From Bacteroidales bacterium (GTDB lineage Bacteria > Bacteroidota > Bacteroidia > Bacteroidales > UBA12077), in NCBI GenBank assembly GCA_016342685.1, contig JAEINU010000004.1:62001-126000 (forward strand): a DNA stretch of 64,000 bases, in the 5' to 3' direction. Numbering within the stretch: the stretch's first letter is position 1; the number at the start of each line of letters is the position of its first letter. The translations under genes were made by a program, and so were the position numbers. This document shows positions 1 to 10,300 of this stretch, in pieces. Under the pieces are notes generated by a model. It saw nothing but the letters and a program-made list of their open reading frames with translations, searched no databases and was not told the origin of the DNA.

Positions 1-1
1 A

Positions 2-811
2 TATATCGACCAAAGACAAACAACTGAAGAAATTGAAACTGCTTTAACAATTGAAAAAGATTCGTTACAATCGCATTTGGTTCAATTACGTGACGATTAC
101 GATGATTTAATGACAGATAACGATTCGTTAAATACTCACTTAACTGAAGAGAAAGAGAAAATTGACAACTTATTAGCTGAAATTAAAACCGTTAAGGCTA
201 CTAATTATTATAAAATTAAGCAATTACAAAACGAACTTGGAACTTTACGCACGGTTGCTAAAAGTTACGTTCGACAAATTGATTCGTTAAACACAATGAA
301 TCAGGCTTTAGTTGCTGAAAACGTTTTGGTTAAAAACGAAATTAGAGTTGCAAAAACTGCAAACGTGGAGCTTGAAGAGCAAAACAAGAATCTTTCTGGT
401 AAAGTTGAATTAGCAAGTACTCTAGGAACAAAAGATTTAAACGCATTCCCTATTAATAAAAGAGGAAAACAAAACCACAAAATTACTAAGATTGAAAAGA
501 TAAAAGTAAGCTTTACTATTAAAGAAAATATATTAGCTACTGCCGGAGAGCGTGATATTTATATCCGTATTGCTGGGCCAGACGATTATATTCTAGCAAA
601 ATCGGAGCAAGATTTATTCGAATTTGAAGGTCAGCAAATTGTATTCTCTGCAAAACGACCTGTTGATTATTTAAACAAAGATCTTGAAGTTATTATATTT
701 TGGGATAACAACGGAGCATTAATTACCGGTACTTACGAAGTTTATATTTTTGCAGATGGAAGCGAAATAGGAACTACTCAATTCCAAATTGAAGAAGGCG
801 GATTATTTTAA
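2..811 (+). CDS. coiled-coil protein, 5' truncated by window edge
   Basis: The reading frame is open from the first bases of the window, so the true start lies upstream; a TTG at 77 is only an internal codon. The visible part has about 150 residues of heptad-rich, highly charged coiled coil (many E, K, L, N), followed from roughly codon 165 by a compact beta-rich C-terminal domain ending in GGLF. Proteins of this design are widespread in Bacteroidota and are often labelled 'chromosome partitioning protein' without experimental support, so I assign no function. There is no visible membrane segment. The gene ends at a strong hairpin shared with the convergent response-regulator gene. Confidence 0.8.
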   Translation, partial: YIDQRQTTEEIETALTIEKDSLQSHLVQLRDDYDDLMTDNDSLNTHLTEEKEKIDNLLAEIKTVKATNYYKIKQLQNELGTLRTVAKSYVRQIDSLNTMNQALVAENVLVKNEIRVAKTANVELEEQNKNLSGKVELASTLGTKDLNAFPINKRGKQNHKITKIEKIKVSFTIKENILATAGERDIYIRIAGPDDYILAKSEQDLFEFEGQQIVFSAKRPVDYLNKDLEVIIFWDNNGALITGTYEVYIFADGSEIGTTQFQIEEGGLF

Positions 812-829
812 TCCATAAAAAACATATTA

Positions 830-863
830 AAAAAAGGAGCTCAATTGCTGAGCTCCTTTTTTA
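830..863. terminator. bidirectional intrinsic terminator
   Basis: A 9-bp perfect stem (AGGAGCTCA / TGAGCTCCT) closes a 5-base loop. It is flanked by A-runs on the left and T-runs on the right, so it can terminate both the plus-strand coiled-coil gene and the minus-strand response regulator, whose stop codon it touches. Confidence 0.9.
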
Positions 864-1613
864 TTTATCTATCCACTCTTTAAAACTCTTAACCCTCTCT
901 CTACTTACTACAATGTCTTGATTTTCGTTCCATTTACTAATTTTTAATTCCAATCGGCTAGTCGAATAACTTATAACATCATTAATAGAATCAATATTTA
1001 CAATAAAATTTCTGTTAACTCTAAAAAATTTCTCGGGATTTATTAAATCTTCAAGCTGACCCAAAGAATAATCAACAGCTATATTTCTTCCATCAGAAGT
1101 AAAAATAAATACATTTCGCTCGCAGATATAAAAACAATTTATATCGCTTGTTAATATTGATTTATAGTGCAATCCCACTTTTATGAAAAATCGTTCTTTG
1201 AATTTTTTACTAATATTCCTTACCAGATTATCTAAAACCTGCGTATAATTGGTTTGCTTAAATAGCGTATTGTATTTTTTTATAGCTCGTTGTAGATCTT
1301 CATGTTTAAATGGTTTCAGCAAATAATCAATGCTGTTAACTTTAAAAGCTTCAATCGCATATTCGTTAAAGGCTGTTGTAAATATTATGGGTTTTTGGAT
1401 ATTGATAGATTCAAAAATTTCAAAACAAACACCATCATTTAATTGAATATCCATAAAGATTAAATCTGGGTGAGAATTTGAATTAAACCAGTTAATTGAA
1501 TCTTCAACTGTTTCCAATATCTCAATTATTTCAATCTCGGGATTTATTTCCTCAAGCAAAGCTATTAGCTTTTGCGCTGCCAATTTTTCATCTTCAATAA
1601 TTAGTGCTCTCAT
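861..1613 (-). CDS. LytR/AlgR-type response regulator (REC + LytTR)
   Basis: The 250-residue protein has an N-terminal receiver domain with acidic pocket E7-D8, phospho-acceptor D55 in LIFMD, T80 and K100. It is followed by a C-terminal LytTR DNA-binding domain from about residue 140, with the typical ending pattern of an NRNFIVN segment and a VSRERVKSFK helix. It should be phosphorylated by the adjacent histidine kinase and bind direct repeats in target promoters. Its start codon shares one base with the stop codon of the kinase gene, showing translational coupling. The target genes are not evident from this window. Confidence 0.95.
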   Translation of the reverse strand: MRALIIEDEKLAAQKLIALLEEINPEIEIIEILETVEDSINWFNSNSHPDLIFMDIQLNDGVCFEIFESINIQKPIIFTTAFNEYAIEAFKVNSIDYLLKPFKHEDLQRAIKKYNTLFKQTNYTQVLDNLVRNISKKFKERFFIKVGLHYKSILTSDINCFYICERNVFIFTSDGRNIAVDYSLGQLEDLINPEKFFRVNRNFIVNIDSINDVISYSTSRLELKISKWNENQDIVVSRERVKSFKEWIDK

Positions 1614-2638
1614 TATTGCTTTTGTTTTATCGGAATAGAAACAATAAACTCATCTCTATTCTCACTTACAATTAATTCGCGATTTAAAATTAGTTTTATT
1701 CGTTCATTTAAATTCTTCAATCCTGTTTTAGACGAACTTTCCAAATTTGTTTTTTGTTGCAAATTATTACTAACAATTAAGCACTCAGAATCTTCGAATA
1801 TTTTAATCTTTAAGGGTGTATTTCGGGTTGCCGAATTATGCTTTAAGGCATTCTCTAATAAAACCTGCACAGATACCGGAACAATAAAATAATTCTCGGG
1901 GTTTTCTATTTTGATATCTAACAATATTTTCTCCTCGTCGCGAATTTTTTGCAACTCGAAATAATCTTTTACAAAATCTAATTCAGCATCCAGTGGAACA
2001 AGATGCTTATCTTCGTTTAATAAAATATAACGATATACCTCTGATAACTTATTTGTAAAACGATCTGCCTTTACCGGATCAATATTAATTAGTGAAGAAA
2101 GGGCATTTAAACTATTAAATAAAAAATGCGGGTTTACCTGATTTTTTAATGTTTGATATTTAAAAATTAATAGTTTCTCTCGTAATTTCTGCTCTCTCGA
2201 AACTCCTTTTCTCCATAAGACATAAAAAAAGATAATAGAACTTACGAATATCCATGGGCCCAAAGCTTTTAAAGCATGTAAAAGATCGCTAAAATTTAAT
2301 TCATAGATTATACTTGCATTACTTTTAGATTGCCACAAATACTCCACAAGGCTTATTACAATTGTAGCAATAAACAACGCCCCAATCCAAAATAAGATGA
2401 CAGCAGGAATAATTTTTCGAGCAATTTGCTTTTGTGATTTTAAAGCAAAATACCTAAAAAATAAAATTCCAAAAATTGCGCTAAGATATGCTGTAAAGAA
2501 GATTATAGTAAATAGAAGAGATGTACCAAACAAACGAACGTTACCATATAATACTAGGCTAGTAATTATTGCAAAAAGGAAACTTCCTAATAAATACGTT
2601 AGTGTAAACTTTATGATATGTGACACTCGAAACTCCAT
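1613..2638 (-). CDS. LytS-family sensor histidine kinase
   Basis: The protein has 341 residues. Four hydrophobic membrane helices lie between residues about 10 and 140 (roughly 11-31, 40-62, 76-98 and 127-142), with no periplasmic sensor domain. Then comes a His_kinase (PF06580-type) domain with phospho-acceptor H171 in NPHFLFNSLN. The HATPase domain follows, with N-box QVLLENALKHN (258-268) and G-box KTGLKNLNERI (304-314). The gene is the first of a two-gene operon with the LytTR regulator. The signal is likely sensed in or at the membrane, but the ligand cannot be read from the sequence. Confidence 0.95.
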   Translation of the reverse strand: MEFRVSHIIKFTLTYLLGSFLFAIITSLVLYGNVRLFGTSLLFTIIFFTAYLSAIFGILFFRYFALKSQKQIARKIIPAVILFWIGALFIATIVISLVEYLWQSKSNASIIYELNFSDLLHALKALGPWIFVSSIIFFYVLWRKGVSREQKLREKLLIFKYQTLKNQVNPHFLFNSLNALSSLINIDPVKADRFTNKLSEVYRYILLNEDKHLVPLDAELDFVKDYFELQKIRDEEKILLDIKIENPENYFIVPVSVQVLLENALKHNSATRNTPLKIKIFEDSECLIVSNNLQQKTNLESSSKTGLKNLNERIKLILNRELIVSENRDEFIVSIPIKQKQ

Positions 2639-2658
2639 AATATAAAATTAATCAATTT

Positions 2659-3483
2659 TTATTGTATTTTTTTTAAAGTAATCTTTCGAATAGTATTTGC
2701 GCTTTGCGCATTCTCTTGACCAGGAAATTTTATTTCCATAATAACATCCTCATTCATCATTGCATATTCAATCTGCTTATCTTCAAGCGAAACATAAACA
2801 TAACCCCAATAATGACTTCGTCCTTTTATATCGATAAAATCATTTTTAATCATTAAGGGATTATTCATTGCAGTATATTCAATTATGGCACAAATTTCAT
2901 TATTTATTTTGCTTATACCGTTCCAATTTAACCGGATATCTTTATTTTCGAAAGTACCTGATCCTGCCAGATCAACTTCGGTATTTGCACTTTTAGCGAC
3001 AAACTCTACGTTCAGTTTTAATGAATCAAAATACTCCCAGGCAAAAACTTCAAACGCCATCATATCCCAAACCAAATTTTGCAGCTGCGTGGTATTTGAA
3101 GAAAATACAGGAAATGATTCTGGGTTCAACATTTTTGTGGATGGAACGTAACTAAAATCCTCCATCGAATTCATCTTTCTTGATTCATAAAAACCCTGTT
3201 CATCAGAATTTCGATTCGAAATAAAAACATTGTTCCATTTAACCTTCTCGTCCTTTAAGCCATTGGTATATTCTCCCAGTATTTGCGTTTCCTTTTTAAA
3301 ATTTCCAAACATATCAAAATCGATATAATTTACTGTCATCAGATACTTTTGCTGAATACCTTTATCCAGCTCAAGATCTTTTGGTAATTCCAATAAATAA
3401 TTTACTTGATCGGATTTGGTCTGTGCAGAAGAACTAATTGCAAGAAATGCAGATACGATCATTAATAAGATTCTTGTTTTCAT
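2659..3483 (-). CDS. secreted protein of unknown function
   Basis: The 274-residue protein starts with a clear Sec signal peptide (hydrophobic residues 5-18, then SSSAQ, so cleavage near residue 20). The mature part is rich in beta-prone segments and has no motif I recognise. It contains no cysteine cluster or lipobox, so it is probably periplasmic or surface-associated. The gene lies 20 bases upstream of the histidine kinase on the same strand and may be transcribed with the two-component pair, which would make it a candidate accessory or target protein. That link is inferred from position only. Confidence 0.75.
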   Translation of the reverse strand: MKTRILLMIVSAFLAISSSAQTKSDQVNYLLELPKDLELDKGIQQKYLMTVNYIDFDMFGNFKKETQILGEYTNGLKDEKVKWNNVFISNRNSDEQGFYESRKMNSMEDFSYVPSTKMLNPESFPVFSSNTTQLQNLVWDMMAFEVFAWEYFDSLKLNVEFVAKSANTEVDLAGSGTFENKDIRLNWNGISKINNEICAIIEYTAMNNPLMIKNDFIDIKGRSHYWGYVYVSLEDKQIEYAMMNEDVIMEIKFPGQENAQSANTIRKITLKKIQ

Positions 3484-3599
3484 AATGTTGTTTTTAAGTT
3501 AAAATCTAATTCAAAGAAATAGCATGAAGACAAGAAAGTAAAAATTAAGTTGCAGAGTTGTTAAATTTAATGTCTGAGTTGCATTGAAATGTCGAAGAA

Positions 3600-3640
3600 G
3601 AAAAAAGCTCTAACGAATCGATATCGTTAGAGCTCCTTTT
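3600..3640 (-). terminator. intrinsic terminator after cysH
   Basis: A 10-bp perfect stem (GCTCTAACGA / TCGTTAGAGC) with a 7-base loop is followed on the minus strand by a T-rich run. A T-run also follows on the plus strand, but no plus-strand gene needs it. Confidence 0.88.
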
Positions 3641-3641
3641 T

Positions 3642-4367
3642 TTATTTTACCGGTCTGTTATGTAAACCACATTCTTTTTTCTCAGGTTGTTCCCACCACC
3701 ATCTTCCGGCACGAACATCTTCACCGGGTTTTATTGCCCTTGTACATGGCTGACATCCAATACTTGGAAAACCTTTATCGTGTAATTCATTGTATGGAAC
3801 ATTATTCTCTTTAATATAGTTCCAAACCATATCTTCCGACCAATTAATTAAAGGATTAATTTTGAATAGATTATGCTGTTCGTCCCATTCAACCAATTGA
3901 TTGTCGAATCTAGTAATAGATTGGTCGCGACGTAACCCGCAAATCCATGCTTCTAATCCTTTAAAAGCTCTATGTAAGGGCTCTTTCTTTCTTAAGAAAC
4001 AACACATTTCTCTGTTTTCAACACTTTTATAAAAATGATTGATGCCTTTTTCTTCGACCATTGCTTCAACCTTAGTGTGATCAGGAAAGTATACTTTTAT
4101 TTTTATATCATAATGATCGCTTGTCTTTGCAATCAAATCATATGTTTCCGGGAAAAGTCTTCCTGTATCTAGAGTAAAAATATTGGCGTTTTTATTTATT
4201 TTACAGATCATATCGGTTAAAACCTGATCTTCGGCTCCCAAACTAGATGCAAAACCAACCTTATTATCACATTTATCAATAAAATATTTTAAGACCTCTT
4301 CGGGTAATTTGTCTTTTAATTTATCCGTTAATTCTTTTGCTCTTTCCTTATTATCTATCGTTCCCAT
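3642..4367 (-). CDS. cysH: 4Fe-4S adenylyl-sulfate (APS) reductase
   Basis: The 241-residue protein belongs to the CysH family, which reduces activated sulfate to sulfite with thioredoxin. It has a PP-loop-type SLGAEDQV motif (42-49), CGLRRDQS near residue 143, the cluster cysteines CC at 122-123 and CQPC at 205-208, and the catalytic ECGLH at 232-236. The two cysteine pairs indicate an iron-sulfur APS reductase, not an E. coli-type PAPS reductase, which lacks them. No cysD, cysN, cysI or sat lies nearby, so here it is a single gene with its own terminator. The start is the first ATG and the length is normal for the family. Confidence 0.93.
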   Translation of the reverse strand: MGTIDNKERAKELTDKLKDKLPEEVLKYFIDKCDNKVGFASSLGAEDQVLTDMICKINKNANIFTLDTGRLFPETYDLIAKTSDHYDIKIKVYFPDHTKVEAMVEEKGINHFYKSVENREMCCFLRKKEPLHRAFKGLEAWICGLRRDQSITRFDNQLVEWDEQHNLFKINPLINWSEDMVWNYIKENNVPYNELHDKGFPSIGCQPCTRAIKPGEDVRAGRWWWEQPEKKECGLHNRPVK

Positions 4368-4561
4368 TTTCCTAAAATTTAAGCCGCAAAATTATAAAAA
4401 TAATTTCCATAATTTCAATTATCAAAACCGTATTTGACTAATGAAACAAACTAATAACATTTTGCCTACATATATTGTTTAATTGGGTTTTATAAAGATT
4501 AGCAATTTGACAATACGCCATATATTTTATAAGTTTACTGGTTCGTTTTTATTTAAAACAG

Positions 4562-6232
4562 ATGATTATGATACAAGAAAACTTTATTAAATATATAGAA
4601 ACCAGCTTAAAAGAAAACTGGGACATTCCTGCTTTAACCGATTATAAAGGTGACAGCTATAAATACAAAGATGTAGCTCGTAAAATTGCTCGTATTCATA
4701 TTATGTTTGAAGAATGCGAAGTTAAAAAAGGAGATAAAATTGCTTTAATTGGCAAAAACTCTGCTAACTGGGCAATGACTTACCTGGCAATTATTTCATA
4801 TGGAGCAACTGTAGTTCCAATTCTTCCGGATTTTCATTCTAACGACATTCATCATATTGTAAATCATTCAGATTCAATTGTGCTTTTTTCTGGAGATCCT
4901 ATCTGGGAAAACTTGGATGAAAAGAGCATGCCTAATTTAAGAGCAATTTTCTCGCTAACCGATTATAGATTATTAATAGAAGGCAAGAGCGAAAACATTA
5001 AAAACATTTATGAAAAACTTGACACTTTGTATGAAGAGCTTTATCAAGGAGGAATAACTCCTGAAAAATTGTCTTTCGACGAAGTATCAAATGAAGAAGT
5101 TGGTGTTTTAAATTACACCTCGGGAACAACAGGGTTTTCTAAAGGAGTTGTATTGCCATTAAATAGTTTAGCTGCTAATATTCGATATGCCCGAAAAAAT
5201 CTTCCTTTAGACCCTGGTGATAATGTAGTTTCATTTCTTCCTTTAGCACATACATTTGGTTGCGCTTTTGAATTTTTATGGCCATTCTCGATCGGTTGTC
5301 ACATTCATTTTTTAACCCGAACACCATCACCAAAAATAATTATTCAAGCATTTCAGGAAGTACAACCTACAATAGTTATTAGTGTTCCTTTAATTCTTGA
5401 AAAAATTTATAAAAAACAAATTCTTCCTTTGCTTGATAAAACATCAATGAAGCTACTTTTAAGTATGCCAATTATTGATAAGGCGATTTATTCTAAAGTT
5501 AGAAAAAAACTCACAGATGTTTTTGGAGGAAATTTTAAAGAAGTAATAATTGGTGGTGCAGCATTAAATAAAGATGTTGAACTTTTTCTTAAGAAAATAG
5601 GATTCAATTTCACAATAGGCTACGGTATGACAGAATGTGGTCCATTAATTAGTTACGCAAATTGGGATAAAGCCAAAATTGGTTCAGCAGGAAAACTTGT
5701 AGACACACTTGAAATTAAAATTGACTCTGAAGATCCTTACAATGCAGTTGGTGAAATAATGGTTCGTGGCGAAAATGTTATGTATGGTTACTACAAAAAC
5801 GTTGAAGCAACAGAAAATTCAATTGATAAAGAAGGTTGGCTGCATACCGGAGATTTAGGCATAATAGATGAAGACAATTACGTTTATATTAAAGGTAGAA
5901 ATAAAAGTATGCTTCTTGGTCCTTCGGGAGAAAATATTTATCCAGAAGAAATAGAAGCGAAACTAAATAACTTGAACTATGTTCAGGAATCTGTAGTTAT
6001 AGAACAAAACAATCGATTAATTGCATTGGTATATCCTGATCTTGATATGGTAAATGCAGATAAAATAAGTGAATCGAAGTTAATCGAGATAATGGAGGAA
6101 AACAAAAAAGTGGCTAATTCTAGCTTAGCAAAATACATGCAGATAGCTAAAATAAAAATCTATCCTGAGGAATTTGAAAAAACACCGAAGCGCAGTATTA
6201 AGCGGTTTTTATACGCTTCAACCGAGATATAA
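4562..6232 (+). CDS. AMP-forming acyl-CoA ligase (FadD-like)
   Basis: The 556-residue protein is an ANL-superfamily adenylating enzyme. The phosphate-binding motif YTSGTTGFSKG lies at 185-195, the adenylate motif YGMTECG at 354-360, and TGDLG followed by a KGR hinge lies near 430-446. It probably activates a medium- or long-chain fatty acid to its CoA thioester for membrane lipid synthesis or breakdown. Unlike most family members, the C-terminal domain does not show an obvious PxTxxGK catalytic lysine motif; instead it ends in EKTPKRSIKRF, which supplies the expected basic residues. Either ATG at 4562 or 4568 could be the start. The convergent TetR gene could be its regulator, but no shared operator was found. 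Confidence 0.88.
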   Translation: MIMIQENFIKYIETSLKENWDIPALTDYKGDSYKYKDVARKIARIHIMFEECEVKKGDKIALIGKNSANWAMTYLAIISYGATVVPILPDFHSNDIHHIVNHSDSIVLFSGDPIWENLDEKSMPNLRAIFSLTDYRLLIEGKSENIKNIYEKLDTLYEELYQGGITPEKLSFDEVSNEEVGVLNYTSGTTGFSKGVVLPLNSLAANIRYARKNLPLDPGDNVVSFLPLAHTFGCAFEFLWPFSIGCHIHFLTRTPSPKIIIQAFQEVQPTIVISVPLILEKIYKKQILPLLDKTSMKLLLSMPIIDKAIYSKVRKKLTDVFGGNFKEVIIGGAALNKDVELFLKKIGFNFTIGYGMTECGPLISYANWDKAKIGSAGKLVDTLEIKIDSEDPYNAVGEIMVRGENVMYGYYKNVEATENSIDKEGWLHTGDLGIIDEDNYVYIKGRNKSMLLGPSGENIYPEEIEAKLNNLNYVQESVVIEQNNRLIALVYPDLDMVNADKISESKLIEIMEENKKVANSSLAKYMQIAKIKIYPEEFEKTPKRSIKRFLYASTEI

Positions 6233-6235
6233 AAA

Positions 6236-6262
6236 AGGGAGCGCTATTTAAAACGCTCCTGA
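6236..6262 (-). terminator. short terminator at convergent gene ends
   Basis: A GGAGCG / CGCTCC hairpin with a 10-base AT loop is followed on the minus strand by six T. It overlaps the stop codon of the TetR gene and probably ends that transcript. There is no T-run on the plus side. Confidence 0.6.
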
Positions 6263-6886
6263 AACCATCTTAATGTCTTGTGGTTTATTTTTTATTGTTT
6301 CTAATTTATTTAGACCAGAAACAGTTGCAACTGATCTTAAACAATAATAAAATACTTCCTTTTGTAAAATCTGATGATCAAATTTAACATTCCTAATTAT
6401 AGTGGTTTCAGGAAAGTCTATTAGTGAATTTCTCAAGATATAACTAAATACTCTTGCATTTATTTTTGAGAGAATATGGTTATCCCATTGAGCCTCAATA
6501 ATAACTTTCACGCTTACATTATCAATTAATGCTCCCATAAAATCATTATAATTAGTGTGTAACTCAGGATAATGTTTCTTAAAACTCCAATAAGTAATCG
6601 TATTAACTTCATTTAGGAATTCTGTGAATTCATTGTAAATTTCAAATAATTTTTCCAAACTATCTATGTCCTGATTTTGGATCCTTTTAAATCTTATTTC
6701 AAGTTGCTCTTTTGACTGTTGCAATAAATAATTAATCAAATCTTTTTTACTATCGAAATGTATATACAAAGTTTTTTTTGATATACCCGCCTCACGAGAA
6801 ATATCATCCATTGTTACACTTTTCAAACCATATAAATTAAATAGCTCACCCGCCTTCTTAATTATATAATTCTTTTGTGATTCCAT
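6248..6886 (-). CDS. TetR/AcrR-family transcriptional regulator
   Basis: The 212-residue protein has the standard TetR N-terminal helix-turn-helix at about residues 25-46 (TMDDISREAGISKKTLYIHF). A variable alpha-helical ligand-binding region follows. It lies downstream of the RND efflux operon on the same strand, separated by an unusual nested inverted repeat, and convergent with an acyl-CoA ligase. Either neighbour could be its target. No TetR-like operator in its immediate upstream region could be picked out, apart from the large inverted repeat at 6921-6989. Confidence 0.9.
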   Translation of the reverse strand: MESQKNYIIKKAGELFNLYGLKSVTMDDISREAGISKKTLYIHFDSKKDLINYLLQQSKEQLEIRFKRIQNQDIDSLEKLFEIYNEFTEFLNEVNTITYWSFKKHYPELHTNYNDFMGALIDNVSVKVIIEAQWDNHILSKINARVFSYILRNSLIDFPETTIIRNVKFDHQILQKEVFYYCLRSVATVSGLNKLETIKNKPQDIKMVSGAF

Positions 6887-6920
6887 ATTAGAAATATTTT
6901 AAAATTAGCTTGCAATTTTT

Positions 6921-6989
6921 AAACAGTCGTGTCGGAACGATAGATTTACTAAATCTACTTGGGGGGGGTGTTCCAACACGAATCTGTTT
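6921..6989. repeat. nested imperfect inverted repeat with a G8 run
   Basis: The outer arms are about 18 bases each (6921-6938 and 6970-6989). They pair except for one mismatch and a two-base bulge. An inner perfect 7-bp hairpin (TAGATTT / AAATCTA, 3-base loop) lies at 6941-6957, followed by eight consecutive G at 6961-6968. It separates the efflux operon from the TetR gene, both on the minus strand. It could be a terminator, an RNA structure or a regulator-binding region. Confidence 0.6.
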
Positions 6990-7030
6990 TACAAAAACCA
7001 TTATAAATACATTAGATTCTCATCAAATAT

Positions 7031-7324
7031 TTAAACTGTCTTTTCGATATCCCAGACGAAAGCTCTAATTCCCACTTCTTCGTTTACTGAATTCAGTTTC
7101 CCAATTTTTTCAAGGATAACGTCAACTTTATCATTATCGACCATTGTTATTGTACCAGAATTGATTTCGGGCCAAGTGTGCGAATTCATATGTGGATCAC
7201 CATTTATTGTTCCCTTACCCATCATCTCGGGCCATTTTGAAAACCCACGCACACCCAATTTTTCCAACATATACTCTATTTTTTCGCTATGTGCCTGATT
7301 ATATATTATAAATACTGCTTTCAT
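7031..7324 (-). CDS. PG0541-family transporter-associated small protein
   Basis: I place the start at the ATG at 7324, giving 97 residues beginning MKAVFIIYNQ; a longer frame runs back over the end of the permease gene but would add 38 residues of non-homologous-looking sequence. The compact alpha/beta pattern (a beta strand, a helix with SEKIEYMLEKLG, then GFSKWPEMMGKG) resembles PII-like ferredoxin-fold proteins. Small proteins of this type follow RND permease genes in Bacteroidota and are called PG0541-type. The biochemical role is unknown; sensing of a small ligand or metal for the pump is plausible. It is the last gene of the efflux operon, 19 bases after the permease. Confidence 0.75.
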   Translation of the reverse strand: MKAVFIIYNQAHSEKIEYMLEKLGVRGFSKWPEMMGKGTINGDPHMNSHTWPEINSGTITMVDNDKVDVILEKIGKLNSVNEEVGIRAFVWDIEKTV

Positions 7325-7343
7325 TTTTCTAACTTTTAAAACA

Positions 7344-10300
7344 TTACATATCCATAAACTTATACTGTGCTCTTGCCAATCTTTGTTCTTTTTTTCGTGT
7401 TCCACTAACCGCAAATAATCGGTAAGCAACAGGAACAAGAATCATTGTAATTATTGTTGAGAAAATTAATCCACCAATAATCGCTATTCCCATTGGACTC
7501 CACATTTCAGATCCATCCCCTCTACTTAAAGCTAATGGAAGCATCCCTAAAATTGTAGTCATTGCTGTCATAAGTACTGGCCTTAACCTTGACTTCCCAG
7601 ATAAAGTAATCGCCTCATCGAGAGAATGTCCTCTATCTCGCATTAGATTAATATAATCAACCAACACAATTGCATTTTTTACAACAATACCAATAAGCAT
7701 AATTGCGCCTAAGGCGGCAACAATACTTAATACAGTATCGGTAATATACAAGGCTATTATTACTCCAACAAAAGCAAATGGTATTGAGAACATAATTATG
7801 AGTGGCATTTTAAGAGACTCAAACTGTGATGCCATAACTATATACACTAAGATTAAACTTACTACCAATAATAATCCTAAGTCTGCAAATGATTCCTGTT
7901 GATCCTCGTATGCTCCTCCAACTTCAACAATTACGCCATCAGGAATATCAATTAATTCAAGATCATCTTTAATAATATTTGCCATTTCACCTAAAGAAAT
8001 TCCGTAAGGAGTTGTCGATACAGTAACAATTCTTTCTCGTCTTTTTCTTTCAATATTTGGTGGCGACCAGTACTCAACTACTTGTCCAATTTCTGATAAA
8101 CGAATATATTCTCCCATTGGATTTTGTATGGCGATATTCTCGATATCGCTAATAGAATTTCTTGAATCTTTATTGTATTGCACAACAATATCATATTCTT
8201 CACCTTCTTCTCTGAATTTACTAGCTGTTAATCCAGCTACCCTGTTTCTAAGAGCCGTGGAAACTGTATAAGTATTTAAACCATTTTGCGACATCTTATC
8301 CTGATCAAGCAATACTCTTAACTCGGGTTTAGATTTCTCACGACTTATTTTTATATCTTTTGCTCCTTCAATTTTCTCTAGCCTCTCAGAAATTACATTT
8401 GCAAGTTTTGTTGTGTTATCTATATCATAACCATAAATTATAACATCAACATTATTTGCACCTTCGGATCCCATACTATTTCCTAAGCTTACTTTAAAAT
8501 TAATTACCTCTGGAACAGTTGCTATTTCGTCTCTTATCACGTTTGCAATCTCAGAAAATGATCTGTCTCTCTCTCTTGCATCTGGTAAAATAACAGTAGA
8601 AGTTATAATGTTTGATCCTGTAGATCTAAAAATAGCGGTGATTCCCGCATCTTCATCAGTACCTGCCGAAGTACTTATTAGTTTTACTTCTGGAACTTTA
8701 GCATTTATCAAAGATTCTATTTCACGAGCAACTCGACTCGACTCTTCAACCCTTGTACCAGACTGCAATTCAACTTCTAATTTCAAAATTCCATCATCCT
8801 GAACAGGCATAAATTCTGTTCCAATATGCTTTGCTAAGAAAAACGAACTAAATAATATGATTAAAGAACCAACAACAATAATCTTCTTATTTTTTAACGA
8901 CCACTTTAATGTTCTTTCGTAGAAAGCATCTAGTTTGTCCAGCTTTGGAAGAATAATTCTATCCCAACTATACTTACCTGGTTTCTTTTTATTTTGTTTT
9001 AGCTTTAACAATTTTGAGCTTAACATGGGAGTTAGTGTTATTGCTGCAATTGTAGACGTAACAACGGTAATAGTAACAATCCAGCCCAGTGGTTTAAATA
9101 AAATACCTGCCATTCCACCAACCATTGTCATTGGAAAGAATACAGCAACAATAGTAAGTGTTGTTACAATTACTGCTAACCAAACTTCATTGGTAGCATA
9201 AATTGCCGCTTCGCGTGGACTAGCTCCTCGTTCTATATGCTTAGTGATATTTTCAAGTACAACGATAGCATCATCAACCACCATACCTATTGCTATTGAT
9301 AAAGCTGAAAGAGATATTATATTAATTGTATTTCCGGAACCATACAAATAAATAAAAGATACAATCAATGCAATTGGAATAGTCAGTACGATAATAAATG
9401 TTGCACGCCATCTACCTAAAAAGAATAAAACAACAACAACAACAAAAAACATGGCATACATTAATGTGCTTGTTAAGTTGTTTAAAGAATCTTTTATAAA
9501 TTCACTGGAGTCATAAATTGGAACCACATTTATATCTTCTGGCAAAGTTTTCTCCAATTCGGTCATTTTCTTGTTTACCTCATCGGCTATACGAACAGTG
9601 TTTGCACCAGATTGCTTCATGATCATCATGGTAACACTTTGCATACCATTTGCTCTCTGATCAATTGTCATTTCTTTAATTGAATCTCGCACTGTTGCAA
9701 CATCTTTTAGGTAGATATTCTTTCCACTTTGACTTCCGATAACAATATTTTTTATCTGATCTGATCTTTCGAACTCTCCTTGCACTCTAAGTTGGTAACT
9801 CATACGTCCCATATCAACACTACCCGTTGGCATGTTTAAATTCTCTGCTTGTAAAATCTGACCAAGTAACTCAACAGAAAGATTGTAAGCTTCTAATCTT
9901 ATGGGATCAACATTAATAGATATCTCACGTTTGGGAGTTCCCATTATACCAATAGTACCAACTCCCTCAATCATTTTTAGCGGATTGCTAATTTTATTAT
10001 CTAATAGTTTTTCTATTCCCTCATAACTTTCATCTGCTGTAAAAGCAAAAGCTATAACAGGCATCATACTCATATCAAATTTAAATAGAGTAGGTTCTTC
10101 TGCTTCTTCGGGCAATTTATCCTTTATTAAAGACAAGATATCTCTAATATCATTTGACGCCGCATCGAGATTAGTTCCAAATTCAAATTCAAGTGTTATC
10201 ACAGAAAAGTTATCTCGTGAAACTGAGTTTATTTCTTTTAAATCATCAACCCTATTCAGCGATTCTTCCAACACTTCCGAAATATTTGTTTCTATATCCT

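Noticed and set aside
6965-6985. tRNA-like T-arm (GTTCCAACAC near a G-run)
   Set aside because: No acceptor, D- or anticodon arms fit; the sequence is better explained by the larger inverted repeat.
7325-7438. 38-residue N-terminal extension of the PG0541-like protein
   Set aside because: It overlaps the permease 3' end, and the protein fold clearly begins at MKAVFIIYN.
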